Assembly: GCF_041320595.1 (NCBI RefSeq)
Contig: NZ_CP166625.1
Location: 310,001-374,000, forward strand
Direction of reading: 5' to 3'
Length of the DNA stretch: 64,000 nt
Source of the DNA: Pleomorphomonas sp. PLEO
GTDB lineage: Bacteria; Pseudomonadota; Alphaproteobacteria; Rhizobiales; Pleomorphomonadaceae
Shown: piece after piece, positions 35,101 through 46,474 of the stretch
Position numbering within the stretch: the stretch's first letter is position 1
Layout of the letters: each line of letters opens with the position of its first letter
The notes under the pieces: model-generated
The model's database searches: none
The model's input: the letters and a program-made list of their open reading frames with translations, nothing else
Told to the model about the DNA's origin: nothing
Translations under genes and position numbers: made by a program

Positions 35101-35229
35101 CGACGCGGGCCTTTCTCTCTCGCCTTGCCTGAGGGAAAGATCGCGACGCCGGTGGACGCCCTCGAACGCGCACAGGAGGAAGAAGCCGCCCTCGGCCGCC
35201 CCTTTGGCCTCGCTAGCTATCGCTTCTGA
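32146..35229 (+). CDS. Alpha-mannosidase, glycoside hydrolase family 38
   Basis: This 1027-residue GH38 enzyme has the zinc-binding motif GHAHIDYAWLWPQPE (His267, Asp269), the nucleophile region IECDTNMPSAEAF (Asp344), WLPDTFGFTGAMPQIM and ASYGWGDGGGGPDPDQIE. A mid-domain follows (NQFHDILPGSSVREVY), then a large C-terminal beta domain. No signal peptide is present, so it should act in the cytoplasm on imported oligomannosides or mannosylated compounds, removing alpha-linked mannose with retention. The gene follows the LacI gene by 48 bp and probably shares its transcript. A second GH38 gene lies at 55997. Confidence 0.93.
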   Translation: MRPYRDRQRTLEQLSRHVETWVDELEAFELRVRRHLGPFVETGPDGARRQIDLGEGWGDRHGIHSFELDEPVTLPEGSGVELRFDFGGESLVRLIGTDGALIDSFSANPRHRRFEAPRGVPFRIVVEAAARTLFGIPNREPRLSMAEIYEYYPEVRHLRRQLATLKETADAVADKELARSLFEAASIVVSGLRLPTVTSEIGPRLADRAWARDIWERSFEPSAQPASLPEDAIASVVEASRRFDDLIAELRAAYPKQGNVLVSGHAHIDYAWLWPQPETVRKIVRTFSSVNSLMKRHPDFRFLQSSSIFYAHVEEEDPALFEEIRRWVAEGRWEPIGGMLIECDTNMPSAEAFLRQFVLGQSYFLKHFGRISQVAWLPDTFGFTGAMPQIMRHAGIEALVTIKVTWNETNRLTDNLFRWQGNDGSQVFVHTFDASEHEGYNMTISPPALLEVWRNHGGKDLSDTVIASYGWGDGGGGPDPDQIESLPFLNAMPAIPSVSHGALEPHVLNLAKNLENAALPVWQGELYLEYHRATLTTQARVKQLNRRAEAGLVAAEALSVLDALDGGSSEMSDLAADWTLLLRNQFHDILPGSSVREVYEQTEKELSGVVDHASSLSGQRLAAIAARRTGPHKGVLVANISGSAKTALQLESRDPLPAALKPQRIDGGYVATIDRPVAPLSLAFVGSASTRTVATDGTVLENDFVRATLDEFGRLASLFDKRCGRELLDGPGNRLMLYRNDLPRQYDAWDIEAGFELGEEEWLSVESRHVTAEGPHLAEVEIVRRHSASTIRQKLRLWANSPRLEIVTDLDWHDRRTYLRALFPVTVLAEEAVFDQAIGVTRRPTHNNTTWQRAQFEACGHRFASLSETDWGAALLSADKYGFSAKGNRLTLSLIRGPMYPDMLADEGQHHFVYALLPYDGRWWSEAVQAEADQLATPPTFVNASGEADYDIAPIGITGQQVRLHALKPAENGDGYVVRLSEAAGRRGPFSLALPEGKIATPVDALERAQEEEAALGRPFGLASYRF

Positions 35230-35246
35230 TCCCAGACGATGCATGT

Positions 35247-35283
35247 ACGCCGGCGCGGTGAAACTTCATGGCAGTGCCGGCGT
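35247..35283. terminator. Stem-loop between convergent mannosidase and GntR genes
   Basis: ACGCCGGC (35247-35254) pairs perfectly with GCCGGCGT (35276-35283) in the 54-bp space between the two converging genes. No T-run follows on either strand, so it may be a weak shared terminator. Confidence 0.4.
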
Positions 35284-36021
35284 CTAGACTTGAATGACGA
35301 AGTTGACCCGGTTGCTGGGCGTCAAGAGCAGTGAGCGTTGCAGCGGCGTACCCGACTGGTCGAACACCGTCTTTTCGACTTCGAACAGTGGCTCACCGCT
35401 GCGGCAGTTGAGCCGGTCGCGTTCGTCGGGGCCGGCGAGCCGCACGTTGATCACCCGGCGCGCATGACGAACTTCGCGGCCATATCGGGTCTTCAGCAAT
35501 TGATAAATCGAGCTAGCACCGGCGATCTCGGCCGCGAGATCGGGGAACAGGGACAGCGGAAAGTCAGAGATTTCAATGGTCATTGGCGCATCGGCGGCCA
35601 TGATCAGCCGTCTGATGGTCAGGATCGGCGCACCTTTGGCAATGGCGAGCTTCTGGGCAAGGGCGCCGTCAGCCGTGCCTTCGGCGACCCCCAGCAGTAC
35701 CTTGCTCACCTTGTAGCCTTGCAGAGAATAGGTCTCCGAGAAGCCGGCAAGATCGACGAGGCTGGTTTCCATGCGGCGGAAGGACACGAAGGTGCCCTTG
35801 CCATGCCGCTTCTCCAATAGCCCCTCCTCTTGCAGCTCGCTGATCGCCCGCCGCACGGTGATGCGGCTTACCGCATATTGCTCACAGAGCTGCGTTTCGG
35901 TCGGCACCGGTTCGCCGGGTGCGTAGCGTCCGCTCCGAATCGCCTCGGTCAGGCTGTTCTTGAGCTGGAGATACAGCGGCGAAGCGTCCTGTCTCGTGAG
36001 GCTGTCGGTGGACTGGGACAA
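35284..36021 (-). CDS. GntR-family regulator (HutC/FrlR subfamily)
   Basis: This 245-residue protein has a winged helix GntR domain (PLYLQLKNSLTEAIRSGRY, PTETQLCEQYAVSRITVRRA, GLLEKRHGKGTFV) followed by a UTRA effector domain (about residues 90-240). The start is uncertain. TTG 36021 has GAGGAG ten bases upstream and begins SQSTDSL, while the frame is open to GTG 36102. It is divergent from the frlB-like gene, and FrlR of the fructoselysine operon belongs to this subfamily. It probably binds the TGACGTCA palindromes at 36216 and perhaps 39327. Confidence 0.88.
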   Translation of the reverse strand: MSQSTDSLTRQDASPLYLQLKNSLTEAIRSGRYAPGEPVPTETQLCEQYAVSRITVRRAISELQEEGLLEKRHGKGTFVSFRRMETSLVDLAGFSETYSLQGYKVSKVLLGVAEGTADGALAQKLAIAKGAPILTIRRLIMAADAPMTIEISDFPLSLFPDLAAEIAGASSIYQLLKTRYGREVRHARRVINVRLAGPDERDRLNCRSGEPLFEVEKTVFDQSGTPLQRSLLLTPSNRVNFVIQV

Positions 36022-36215
36022 GACGACTTTTCTCCTCGGTTCCGGATGGAAGCGCCATTCGAATTTGATAGTGACCGTGCCACAGAACGTCCGCCAAGTC
36101 ACCGTTGCAGCCGTCGGTGCAACCGGCTTTGCATAGGCCGTTGGCGCAGGTCGGGGCCTGTTTAGCTTTGCCTCGAGAATGGCGTTGACAGACCGAGACC
36201 AGCCATACTAGCGTA

Positions 36216-36227
36216 TATGACGTCATA
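36216..36227. promoter_or_regulatory. Palindromic operator TATGACGTCATA
   Basis: A perfect 12-bp palindrome 22 bp before the frlB-like ATG, followed by a second half-site AGGACGTTAT. A TTGACA at 36185-36190 could be the -35 box of that gene. The core TGACGTCA recurs in the palindrome at 39327. The GntR protein next door is the likely ligand. Confidence 0.55.
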
Positions 36228-36249
36228 GGACGTTATCAAGGAATCAATC

Positions 36250-37227
36250 ATGACGGAAGTGGTGAAGAACGTCGAGTCGGCGGTGAAGGCAGCGGCCGCG
36301 CGCGCAGCGGTGACGGACATCTTCTTCGTAGCCTGCGGCGGCTCCAACGCGCTGCTCATGTCCGGCCATTACGCGGTCGAACGCGAGGCCGAGAAAATCG
36401 CCGGTTTCTCCTATACCGCCGCCGAGTTCCTGGCGCGGGCGCCGAAGCGCCTTGGCAAGAACTCGATCGTCATCCTGTGCTCGCACTCAGGCAACACGCC
36501 GGAGACGGTGGCCGCCGCCAAGTATTCTCGCGAAGCCGGTGCACTGACCATCTCGTTCACAAACGTCGAGAACTCGCCCCTCGACCAGGCGTCAGAGGCG
36601 GTCATTCTCTACCAGTACAATCCGCTGGCCGTTTCCGAGGATCACGCAGCGCCCATGCTGATGCGCCTCGTCTTCGGCATCCTTGCCGCCCGCGAGGGTA
36701 ACGGCAAGCTTGCCAAGGTCGAGAAGGCGCTGGCTGGCATGTCGAAGACCATCGAGAGCGTCATTGCTCACCATAAGTCATCGATCGCCGCCTGGGCCGA
36801 AAGCTACAAGCGCGAGCCGGTGATCTACACCATGGGTTCGGGCGCCAACTGGGGGTCGGCCTATTCCTTCGCTATCTGCATCCTGCAGGAGATGCAGTGG
36901 GTGCATTCGGCGGCCATCCATGCCGGCGAGTATTTTCATGGTCCCTTCGAGGTCGCCGACTTCGACGTGCCCTTCATCATCCTGAAAGGCCTTGGCAACG
37001 CCCGCAAGATGGACGAGCGAGCCCTTGCCTTCACCGAAAAATACTCCAAGCGCCTTCTCGTGCTCGATGCCGCCGAATTCGGCCTCGAGGCGCAGGCTGG
37101 CGATGCGGCCGAGTATCTGACACCAATGCTGTTCACGGCGCTGCTGCGCGCCTATGCCGTGGCGCTTGCCGATAGCCGCGGCCATCCGTTGACCGTTCGC
37201 CGCTACATGTGGCGCATGGAATATTGA
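36250..37227 (+). CDS. frlB: SIS-domain sugar isomerase, fructosamine-6-phosphate deglycase (FrlB-like)
   Basis: A 325-residue protein with two SIS domains: FFVACGGSNALLMSGHYAVE and ILCSHSGNTPETVAAAKYSR in the first, YTMGSGANWGSAYSFAICIL and the hallmark HAGEYFHGPFEV in the second. FrlB cleaves fructoselysine 6-phosphate to glucose 6-phosphate and lysine. The adjacent FrlD-like kinase makes this assignment stronger than that of a generic glucosamine-phosphate isomerase. There is no amidotransferase domain, which excludes GlmS. AAGGA precedes ATG 36250. Its amine substrate could be any fructosyl amino acid. Confidence 0.8.
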   Translation: MTEVVKNVESAVKAAAARAAVTDIFFVACGGSNALLMSGHYAVEREAEKIAGFSYTAAEFLARAPKRLGKNSIVILCSHSGNTPETVAAAKYSREAGALTISFTNVENSPLDQASEAVILYQYNPLAVSEDHAAPMLMRLVFGILAAREGNGKLAKVEKALAGMSKTIESVIAHHKSSIAAWAESYKREPVIYTMGSGANWGSAYSFAICILQEMQWVHSAAIHAGEYFHGPFEVADFDVPFIILKGLGNARKMDERALAFTEKYSKRLLVLDAAEFGLEAQAGDAAEYLTPMLFTALLRAYAVALADSRGHPLTVRRYMWRMEY

Positions 37228-37236
37228 TTGCTTGAA

Positions 37237-37262
37237 GGGTGGGGCGGAACGCCGCCCTACCC
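37237..37262 (+). promoter_or_regulatory. Strong stem-loop between frlB- and frlD-like genes
   Basis: GGGTGGGGCGG and CCGCCCTACCC form an 11-bp stem (one G-U pair) with an AACG loop, 10 bp after the frlB stop. It lacks a T-run, so it probably protects the 3' end of the upstream message or partly attenuates transcription. Confidence 0.5.
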
Positions 37263-37310
37263 ACCTTCCGTGTGGCGTTGGCCGTGCAGCGACGGCCGAA
37301 AGGATGAGTG

Positions 37311-38156
37311 ATGGTTGCTTCGGTGTCCTCGTCGGCCCTGCTCGGCATCGGCGACAATGTGGTGGACTTCTATAAGGACCGCGGCGAGTTCTTTCCCGGT
37401 GGCAACGCCGTCAATGTGCCTGTGCTGGCCAAGCGCGATGGCCTTGCCCGCGCCGGCTACATCGGTCTGATCGGCAACGACGCCGAGGGTGCCCATGTTC
37501 GCGACAGCCTGACGCGCGAGGGTATCTGGATCGACCGGCTCCGGCAGGCGTTCGGCCCGAACGGCAAGGCCGTCGTGTCGCTCGACGAAAAAGGCGACCG
37601 CGTCTTCCTGGGCTCCAACAAGGGTGGCATCCAGCGGGCGCTTGCCCTGCGGATGGATGCCGAGGATATCGAGGCCATCGAGAGCTTCGGCAACGTCCAC
37701 ACGTCGGTGTTCAGCTATATCGAACCCGAACTACCGAAGATCCGAGCGCATGCCCAAACACTGACTTTCGATTTCTCGACCCACCGCGACGCTGACTACA
37801 TCGCGTCGGTCGCACCGCATATCACAGGTGCGTTCGTGTCCGGATCGGGCCTTTCCGACACCGACATCGACGACCTCATCGGCTATATCTCCGGTTTCGG
37901 AGTCACGACGGTCGGCGTAACACGCGGCAGCGATGGCGCCTTCTGGCTGGCCAACGGCCGGCGCTACCGCCAGGGCATCAAGCCGGTGGAAGTGGTGGAT
38001 ACGCTTGGCGCGGGCGACTCCTTCCTTGCCGGCTATCTCACCGGTGTGCTGACCGGCCGGCCGATCGAAGCCGCCCTCGATTTCGCGGCCGAATGCGCCG
38101 CTGCCACCTGCGCCTATTTCGGTGCTTTCGGTTACCCCCACCCCGCCAGCGACTGA
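37311..38156 (+). CDS. frlD: PfkB-family kinase, fructosamine 6-kinase (FrlD-like)
   Basis: A 281-residue ribokinase-fold kinase. It contains LLGIGDNVVDFYKD, the substrate motif FPGGNAVNVPVLAKRDG, the nucleotide motif GVTRGSDGAFW and the catalytic VVDTLGAGDSFLAGYL with the base Asp. The arrangement closely follows E. coli FrlD, including GGNAVNV and the C-terminal CAAATCAYFGAF. It would phosphorylate imported fructosyl amino acids at C6 for the FrlB-like deglycase. ATG 37311 is preceded by AAAGGA; a GTG lies just before at 37308. Confidence 0.82.
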   Translation: MVASVSSSALLGIGDNVVDFYKDRGEFFPGGNAVNVPVLAKRDGLARAGYIGLIGNDAEGAHVRDSLTREGIWIDRLRQAFGPNGKAVVSLDEKGDRVFLGSNKGGIQRALALRMDAEDIEAIESFGNVHTSVFSYIEPELPKIRAHAQTLTFDFSTHRDADYIASVAPHITGAFVSGSGLSDTDIDDLIGYISGFGVTTVGVTRGSDGAFWLANGRRYRQGIKPVEVVDTLGAGDSFLAGYLTGVLTGRPIEAALDFAAECAAATCAYFGAFGYPHPASD

Positions 38157-38215
38157 GGCCCACCGTGCCCGCCAGGACGCCCCACCCAACACACCCGGCA
38201 GCGAACCGGCAGCGG

Positions 38216-39304
38216 TCAGGTGGTGGCCATCATGCGGCGTGGCGCGCCGATCGAGCCCCGCTCGATGAAGCGCGTGGGCAGGATGCACTGGCGGGCGGGT
38301 GGCGAGTCACCGTTAATGCGGGCGATCAAGAGTTCGGCGGCCTGGGTGCCCATGTCATAGACCGGCTGGTCGATGACGCTGATCGGCGGCGTCGTCACAG
38401 ACGTCCATTCCGCGTCGTAGAAGGACACCAGCGACAGCTCGTCGGGAATGCGCAGGCCCCGCGCCTGCATTACCTTGAAGATCTCGAAGGCGACCAGACT
38501 GTCCGAGGCCAGGATGGCGGTCGGCGGCGCGCTGGCAAGCAGCAAGCGTTCGACCGATGCTCGCTGCTGACCGCCAACGGCGCCTCCGGCCAGACAAACG
38601 CCGCACTCGGGCTCCTCGATGCCGGCGGTGCGACAAGCGGCGAGAAAGCCGTCGATGCGCGCCTTGACCGAGGATGTGTAGAGCTGCTCCGGGCCGGTGA
38701 AGACCGGTGGCTCGGCATTGAGCGCCGTGACGTAGGTAAGACGTCGGTGACCGGCCTCGATAAGGCGCATCGTGGCAGCGAAAGCCGCGTCGCGATCGTC
38801 GCTGGCCACCACATCGGCAGCAAGGCCTTCGATCGGCCGATCGAACAGGACCAGCGGGCGCCGCGATCGGACGATATCCCGGAGATGAGCCACGTTGCGG
38901 TTGTCGGCCGGCGTGACAATCAGGCCATCGACCCGCTTGCCAACCAGCACCTTGAGCGCCGCCCTCTCCGCCTCCACTTCTTCGCCCGAATTGGCCAGAA
39001 TGACATTGAAGCCATGCCGATGGGCAGTGTCGGAAATGCTCCGCACCGCAATGCCGAAAAAGGCATTCTCGATGTCGCCGACCACGATACCGATGGTGCC
39101 GGACTTGCCGGTGCTCATCGAGCGCGCCAGTTCGTTGGGCCGGTAATCGAGCGCCTTGGCGGCTGCCTGGACGCGCAACTTCACCTCTTCGCTGACCGGG
39201 CCATAACCGCCGAGCACGCGGGCGGCGGTCGCCTTGGAGACCTCGGCGCGCCGCGCCACGTCGGCCACCGTCACCGGGCGAAAGGGAGAAGTTTTCCTAT
39301 CCAT
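38216..39304 (-). CDS. LacI-family transcriptional regulator
   Basis: This 362-residue regulator has the HTH VTVADVARRAEVSKATAARVL, hinge ELARSMSTGKSGTIGIVVG and a sensor domain with LFDRPIEGLAADVVASDD and PPTAILASDSLVAFEIFK. It is convergent with the frlD-like gene and divergent from the binding-protein gene at 39659, so it probably regulates that transporter. ATG 39304 is chosen; an in-frame GTG at 39316 is possible, and the ribosome site is weak. Two palindromes (39327 and 39362) lie just upstream. Confidence 0.92.
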   Translation of the reverse strand: MDRKTSPFRPVTVADVARRAEVSKATAARVLGGYGPVSEEVKLRVQAAAKALDYRPNELARSMSTGKSGTIGIVVGDIENAFFGIAVRSISDTAHRHGFNVILANSGEEVEAERAALKVLVGKRVDGLIVTPADNRNVAHLRDIVRSRRPLVLFDRPIEGLAADVVASDDRDAAFAATMRLIEAGHRRLTYVTALNAEPPVFTGPEQLYTSSVKARIDGFLAACRTAGIEEPECGVCLAGGAVGGQQRASVERLLLASAPPTAILASDSLVAFEIFKVMQARGLRIPDELSLVSFYDAEWTSVTTPPISVIDQPVYDMGTQAAELLIARINGDSPPARQCILPTRFIERGSIGAPRRMMATT

Positions 39305-39326
39305 AGGCTGTAGCACTACATAGCGA

Positions 39327-39341
39327 TTGACGTCACGTCAA
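39327..39341. promoter_or_regulatory. Palindrome TTGACGTCACGTCAA
   Basis: A perfect 15-bp palindrome 23 bp upstream of the LacI start. It contains the same TGACGTCA core as the site before the frlB-like gene, suggesting that one regulator, probably the GntR protein, links both halves of the locus. Confidence 0.5.
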
Positions 39342-39361
39342 TGTCGCAATAACCTCCGAAT

Positions 39362-39375
39362 TGAGACCGGTCTCA
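39362..39375. promoter_or_regulatory. Palindrome TGAGACCGGTCTCA, LacI-type operator
   Basis: A perfect 14-bp palindrome with a central CCGG, as in many LacI-family operators, in the 354-bp divergent region between the LacI gene and the transporter operon. It is a good candidate site for the 38216-39304 regulator. The rest of this region (39376-39658) holds no gene that I can support. Confidence 0.55.
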
Positions 39376-39658
39376 CACTACATCTGAACCGGCATCAATG
39401 TTGATAATAAGCGTGCTGCACATGGCACAACCAACATCGCTCGCCGATGATGGACAATCATAGGTTCTATCACCGCGTCGCAGGGATACGGCGCGAATGG
39501 AAGCTTGTTTGCGCGAAGGTGAGTTCTTTTTACTTCGCCATTCGAAGAAATCCGGACAGGGGCCCAGTGGGATGTCCGTTCGGAACAATGGTTGCCGCCA
39601 CCAACAAAGGGCGCGGCAAAAGCAGATGACAGAAGACTAAAAACAAGGAGAACAGCAC

Positions 39659-40492
39659 ATGATCAGCAGGGCACTTAAAGGGTTGGGCCGTCACATCCGC
39701 ACCATCGGTCTGATGGCCGTTCTTGCCGGCACCGGCGCTTCGGCCGCGGTGGCCGCCAGCAATAATCCCTATGATCTGATTGACCCCGCGACCATCAGTG
39801 TCGGCACCATGGGGGACTCCAAGCCCTACGCTTTCGTCGACGCCAACGGCCAGTTCAGCGGCTTCGATATCGAGTTCTTCCTCAACGTCGTCTCGCGCAT
39901 GGGCTTCGACAAGGATCACGTCACCTTCACCGGCCAGGACTTCTCAGCCCTGATGCCGTCGGTGGCCAACGGCCGCTTCGACGTGGCCGTCGCCGCCATC
40001 GGCACCACCGAAGCCCGCAAGAAGAACGTTGATTTCTCGGACGGCTATCTCGCCGGCTATCTGACGGTGCTGACACCCGACGCATCGATCACCACCCCCG
40101 AAGGTCTCAAGGGCAAGCGTCTCGGTGTCGTACAGGGCACGCTGCAGGAGATCTATGCCGAGAAGAACTTCGCCAGCTCGGATATCGTCAAGTTCCCCGA
40201 CAACAACTCGGCGGTTTCCGGCCTCAATAACGGCACGGTGGACGCTCACTTCCTCGACTACGAGGCTGCCAAGCAGTATGGCGAGACCTATCCGGCGCTG
40301 AAGCTCGCCGTGAATATTCCCTCCTTCGACGCGCCGGCTGGCTTCGTCGTCCGCAAGGGCAATGACGCCTTCCGCAAGGCGCTCAATGAAAACCTGCACG
40401 CCGCGATGGAAGACGGTACGTGGCAGAAGCTCTATCAAAAGTGGTTCCCGGGCTCGCCGATGCCCGACCAGTATCTGCCGTCCAAGAAGTAA
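39659..40492 (+). CDS. Amino-acid-type ABC transporter binding protein (family 3)
   Basis: This 277-residue protein has a signal peptide ([20 protein letters not shown]) and a family 3 solute-binding domain ([72 protein letters not shown]). Such proteins bind amino acids and opines, including deoxyfructosyl amino acids in Agrobacterium. Located next to frlB/frlD-like genes, it may import fructosyl amino acids, although its expression is probably set by the LacI regulator. AAGGAG lies 11 bases before ATG 39659. Confidence 0.88.
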   Translation: MISRALKGLGRHIRTIGLMAVLAGTGASAAVAASNNPYDLIDPATISVGTMGDSKPYAFVDANGQFSGFDIEFFLNVVSRMGFDKDHVTFTGQDFSALMPSVANGRFDVAVAAIGTTEARKKNVDFSDGYLAGYLTVLTPDASITTPEGLKGKRLGVVQGTLQEIYAEKNFASSDIVKFPDNNSAVSGLNNGTVDAHFLDYEAAKQYGETYPALKLAVNIPSFDAPAGFVVRKGNDAFRKALNENLHAAMEDGTWQKLYQKWFPGSPMPDQYLPSKK

Positions 40493-40502
40493 GACGGCCA
40501 TC

Positions 40503-40528
40503 CGCGCCTGGGCATCGCTCCGGGCGCG
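40503..40528 (+). promoter_or_regulatory. Stem-loop after the binding-protein gene
   Basis: CGCGCCTGG pairs with CCGGGCGCG (one G-U) 10 bp after the stop codon. Such structures between binding-protein and permease genes often keep the binding-protein message in excess. No T-run. Confidence 0.45.
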
Positions 40529-40649
40529 GCGACCGGTCCCCGAGAAAGCCGTCTGGGCACTCCTGCCGGACGGTCCCCTTGACCGGGACGCTCCATCGCG
40601 TGCCCGGTTTCTTTTTGTAGCGCTCAGCCGACTTGGAAAGTCTTTCCCA

Positions 40650-42170
40650 ATGGAATGGTTCGAGAACGTTCGTCGCAGCTTTCTGGACTTCGATGCGATG
40701 GCGGCCGTGTTGCCGAACATGCTGTTCATCGGCCTTAAGAATACGCTCATTCTAGCCTTTGCCTCGACGATCCTCGGCGTGCTGGTCGGTATCGTTCTCG
40801 CGGTGAGCGGCATTTCCCGATCGGCCTGGGCACGGCTACCGGCCCGCCTCTACACAGACGTTTTCCGCGGTCTGCCGGCCATCCTGACCATTCTGATCAT
40901 CGGCCAGGGTTTTGCCCGCATCGGCCGTGAGATTTTCGGGCCATCCCCTTATCCGCTCGGCATCATGGCTCTTAGCCTCATCGCCGGAGCCTATATCGGC
41001 GAGATCTTCCGCTCCGGCATTCAGAGTGTCGAGCGCGGTCAGATGGAAGCCTGTCGCGCGCTATCCATGAGCTACGGACAGGGGATGCGCCTCATCGTCA
41101 TTCCCCAGGGCATCCGCCGCGTGCTGCCGGCGATGGTCAACCAGTTCATAGGCAACGTCAAAGACTCGAGCCTCGTCTATTTCCTCGGCCTGCTCGCCTC
41201 CGAGCGCGAGATCTTCCGTGTTGGCCAGGATCAGGCGGTGGTGACGGGCAACCTGTCGCCGCTGTTGCTTGCCGGCATCTTCTACCTCGTCATCACCGTA
41301 CCTCTCACCCATCTCGTCAACTACGTCGATAACCGGCTCCGAACCGGCCGGCGACCGACGGCGCTGGTCTCAGGTCTTGAGGAGGTCGGCGAACTGCAGG
41401 GTAGCATCGGGACGGCCAAAGCTGCCGAGAAGCTCCCAACCTTCAAGGGCGGAAGCCTCACGGTGCGTGGCCTCGGCATGGCCTATGGCGACCTTGAGGT
41501 CCTGAAAGACATCGATCTCGATGTGAAGGCCGGCACCGTGACCTGCGTCATCGGTCCGTCGGGTTCCGGCAAGTCGACGCTCCTGCGCTGTCTCAACCGA
41601 TTGGTGGAATTGAAAACCGGCGACGTCAAGATCGATGGAACGTCGATCCTGACCATGAAGCCAGAGACGTTGCGTCGGCGCGTCGGCATGGTGTTCCAGC
41701 AGTTCAATCTGTTCCCCGACCACACCGCTCTCGAGAACGTCGTGCTGGCGCTCACCAAGGTGAAGAAGATGCCACTGGCCGAAGCCCGGCGCATCGCCGA
41801 GGCGCGTCTCTTCGACGTCGGGCTGGCGAGCCGCATGGATCACCGGCCCAGCAGCCTTTCAGGCGGCCAGCAGCAACGCGTTGCCATTGCAAGAGCACTG
41901 GCCATGGCACCGGAGGTTATCCTGTTCGACGAGGTGACCAGCGCCCTCGACCCGGAGCTGGTCAAGGGTGTCCTCAACCTGATGTCCGACCTCGGCCGCC
42001 GTGGTATGACCATGGTGGTGGTGACCCATGAGATGGGCTTTGCCCGCAAGGTCGCCGATCAGGTCGTCTTCATGGACGAGGGACGCATCGTCGAGTCCGG
42101 CACGCCCGACGACATTTTCGATCGACCGAACAGCCCACGTCTCAAGCGCTTCCTCAACGAAGTGCTGTAG
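40650..42170 (+). CDS. Fused ABC permease-ATPase, polar amino acid type
   Basis: One 506-residue chain joins a HisM/GlnP-type permease (about residues 1-235, with [20 protein letters not shown] and the EAA-like [21 protein letters not shown]) to a GlnQ-type ATPase (about 265-506). The ATPase has Walker [14 protein letters not shown] at 302, Q-loop [15 protein letters not shown], signature [14 protein letters not shown], Walker [15 protein letters not shown] and the switch His in [13 protein letters not shown] 40650 is chosen because it begins just before the first membrane segment; the longer frame upstream overlaps the binding protein. The linked binding protein is at 39659. As one permease is visible, the transporter should be a dimer of the fusion. 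Confidence 0.88.
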   Translation: MEWFENVRRSFLDFDAMAAVLPNMLFIGLKNTLILAFASTILGVLVGIVLAVSGISRSAWARLPARLYTDVFRGLPAILTILIIGQGFARIGREIFGPSPYPLGIMALSLIAGAYIGEIFRSGIQSVERGQMEACRALSMSYGQGMRLIVIPQGIRRVLPAMVNQFIGNVKDSSLVYFLGLLASEREIFRVGQDQAVVTGNLSPLLLAGIFYLVITVPLTHLVNYVDNRLRTGRRPTALVSGLEEVGELQGSIGTAKAAEKLPTFKGGSLTVRGLGMAYGDLEVLKDIDLDVKAGTVTCVIGPSGSGKSTLLRCLNRLVELKTGDVKIDGTSILTMKPETLRRRVGMVFQQFNLFPDHTALENVVLALTKVKKMPLAEARRIAEARLFDVGLASRMDHRPSSLSGGQQQRVAIARALAMAPEVILFDEVTSALDPELVKGVLNLMSDLGRRGMTMVVVTHEMGFARKVADQVVFMDEGRIVESGTPDDIFDRPNSPRLKRFLNEVL

Positions 42171-42222
42171 GACCATCTGGGTGAGATTGCGAAAGCGGTG
42201 GGGTTCGAGATCCGTCGAACGG

Positions 42223-46074
<3,852 letters not shown>

Positions 46075-46081
46075 GGACGAA

Positions 46082-46116
46082 AGCCGGCCCCGAGGTGAAA
46101 CGCCCCGGGGTCGGCT
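46082..46116 (+). terminator. Terminator-like stem-loop after katG
   Basis: AGCCGGCCCCG pairs with CGGGGTCGGCT (11 bp, one G-U) starting 8 bp after the katG stop. The following bases are not T-rich, so termination may be partial. Confidence 0.5.
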
Positions 46117-46474
46117 GCCATGATTTGCCTTCAGCGGCCCGACTGCGATGACGCGTGCAGGAGCCGTTACCTGGCAACTGGGCGCAGGCGAACGGCAAGA
46201 GGCAGTGCGCACGCCTGAACAGGCCCGAGCCATCGCCAGAAGGCAGGCCAGACATCATCTGGCGGGACGATCACTCACCAACGATCGAGGAACCGATCCT
46301 CCGCGGATGCGGCCAAAAACTGGCCAGCACCGAAGCTTTGCCGCGCATCAATCACCCTTGGTAAAAATACTTAATCAAAAGGGAGCTGCTGGTTTACACT
46401 TTACATCTCAACATCACTTTCGTAAAGTTTCGCCATCACGCACGGTGACGGCGAGCGGGCGAGGTTGCGACAGT
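46117..46474. other. 358-bp upstream region of the allose operon with a dyad
   Basis: No gene is supported here. ACTTT-CGT-AAAGT at 46426-46438 is a perfect dyad with a 3-bp spacer, 37 bp before the RpiR start. It is flanked by AT-rich promoter-like sequence with two TTTACA boxes. It is a candidate site for the RpiR regulator. Confidence 0.45.
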
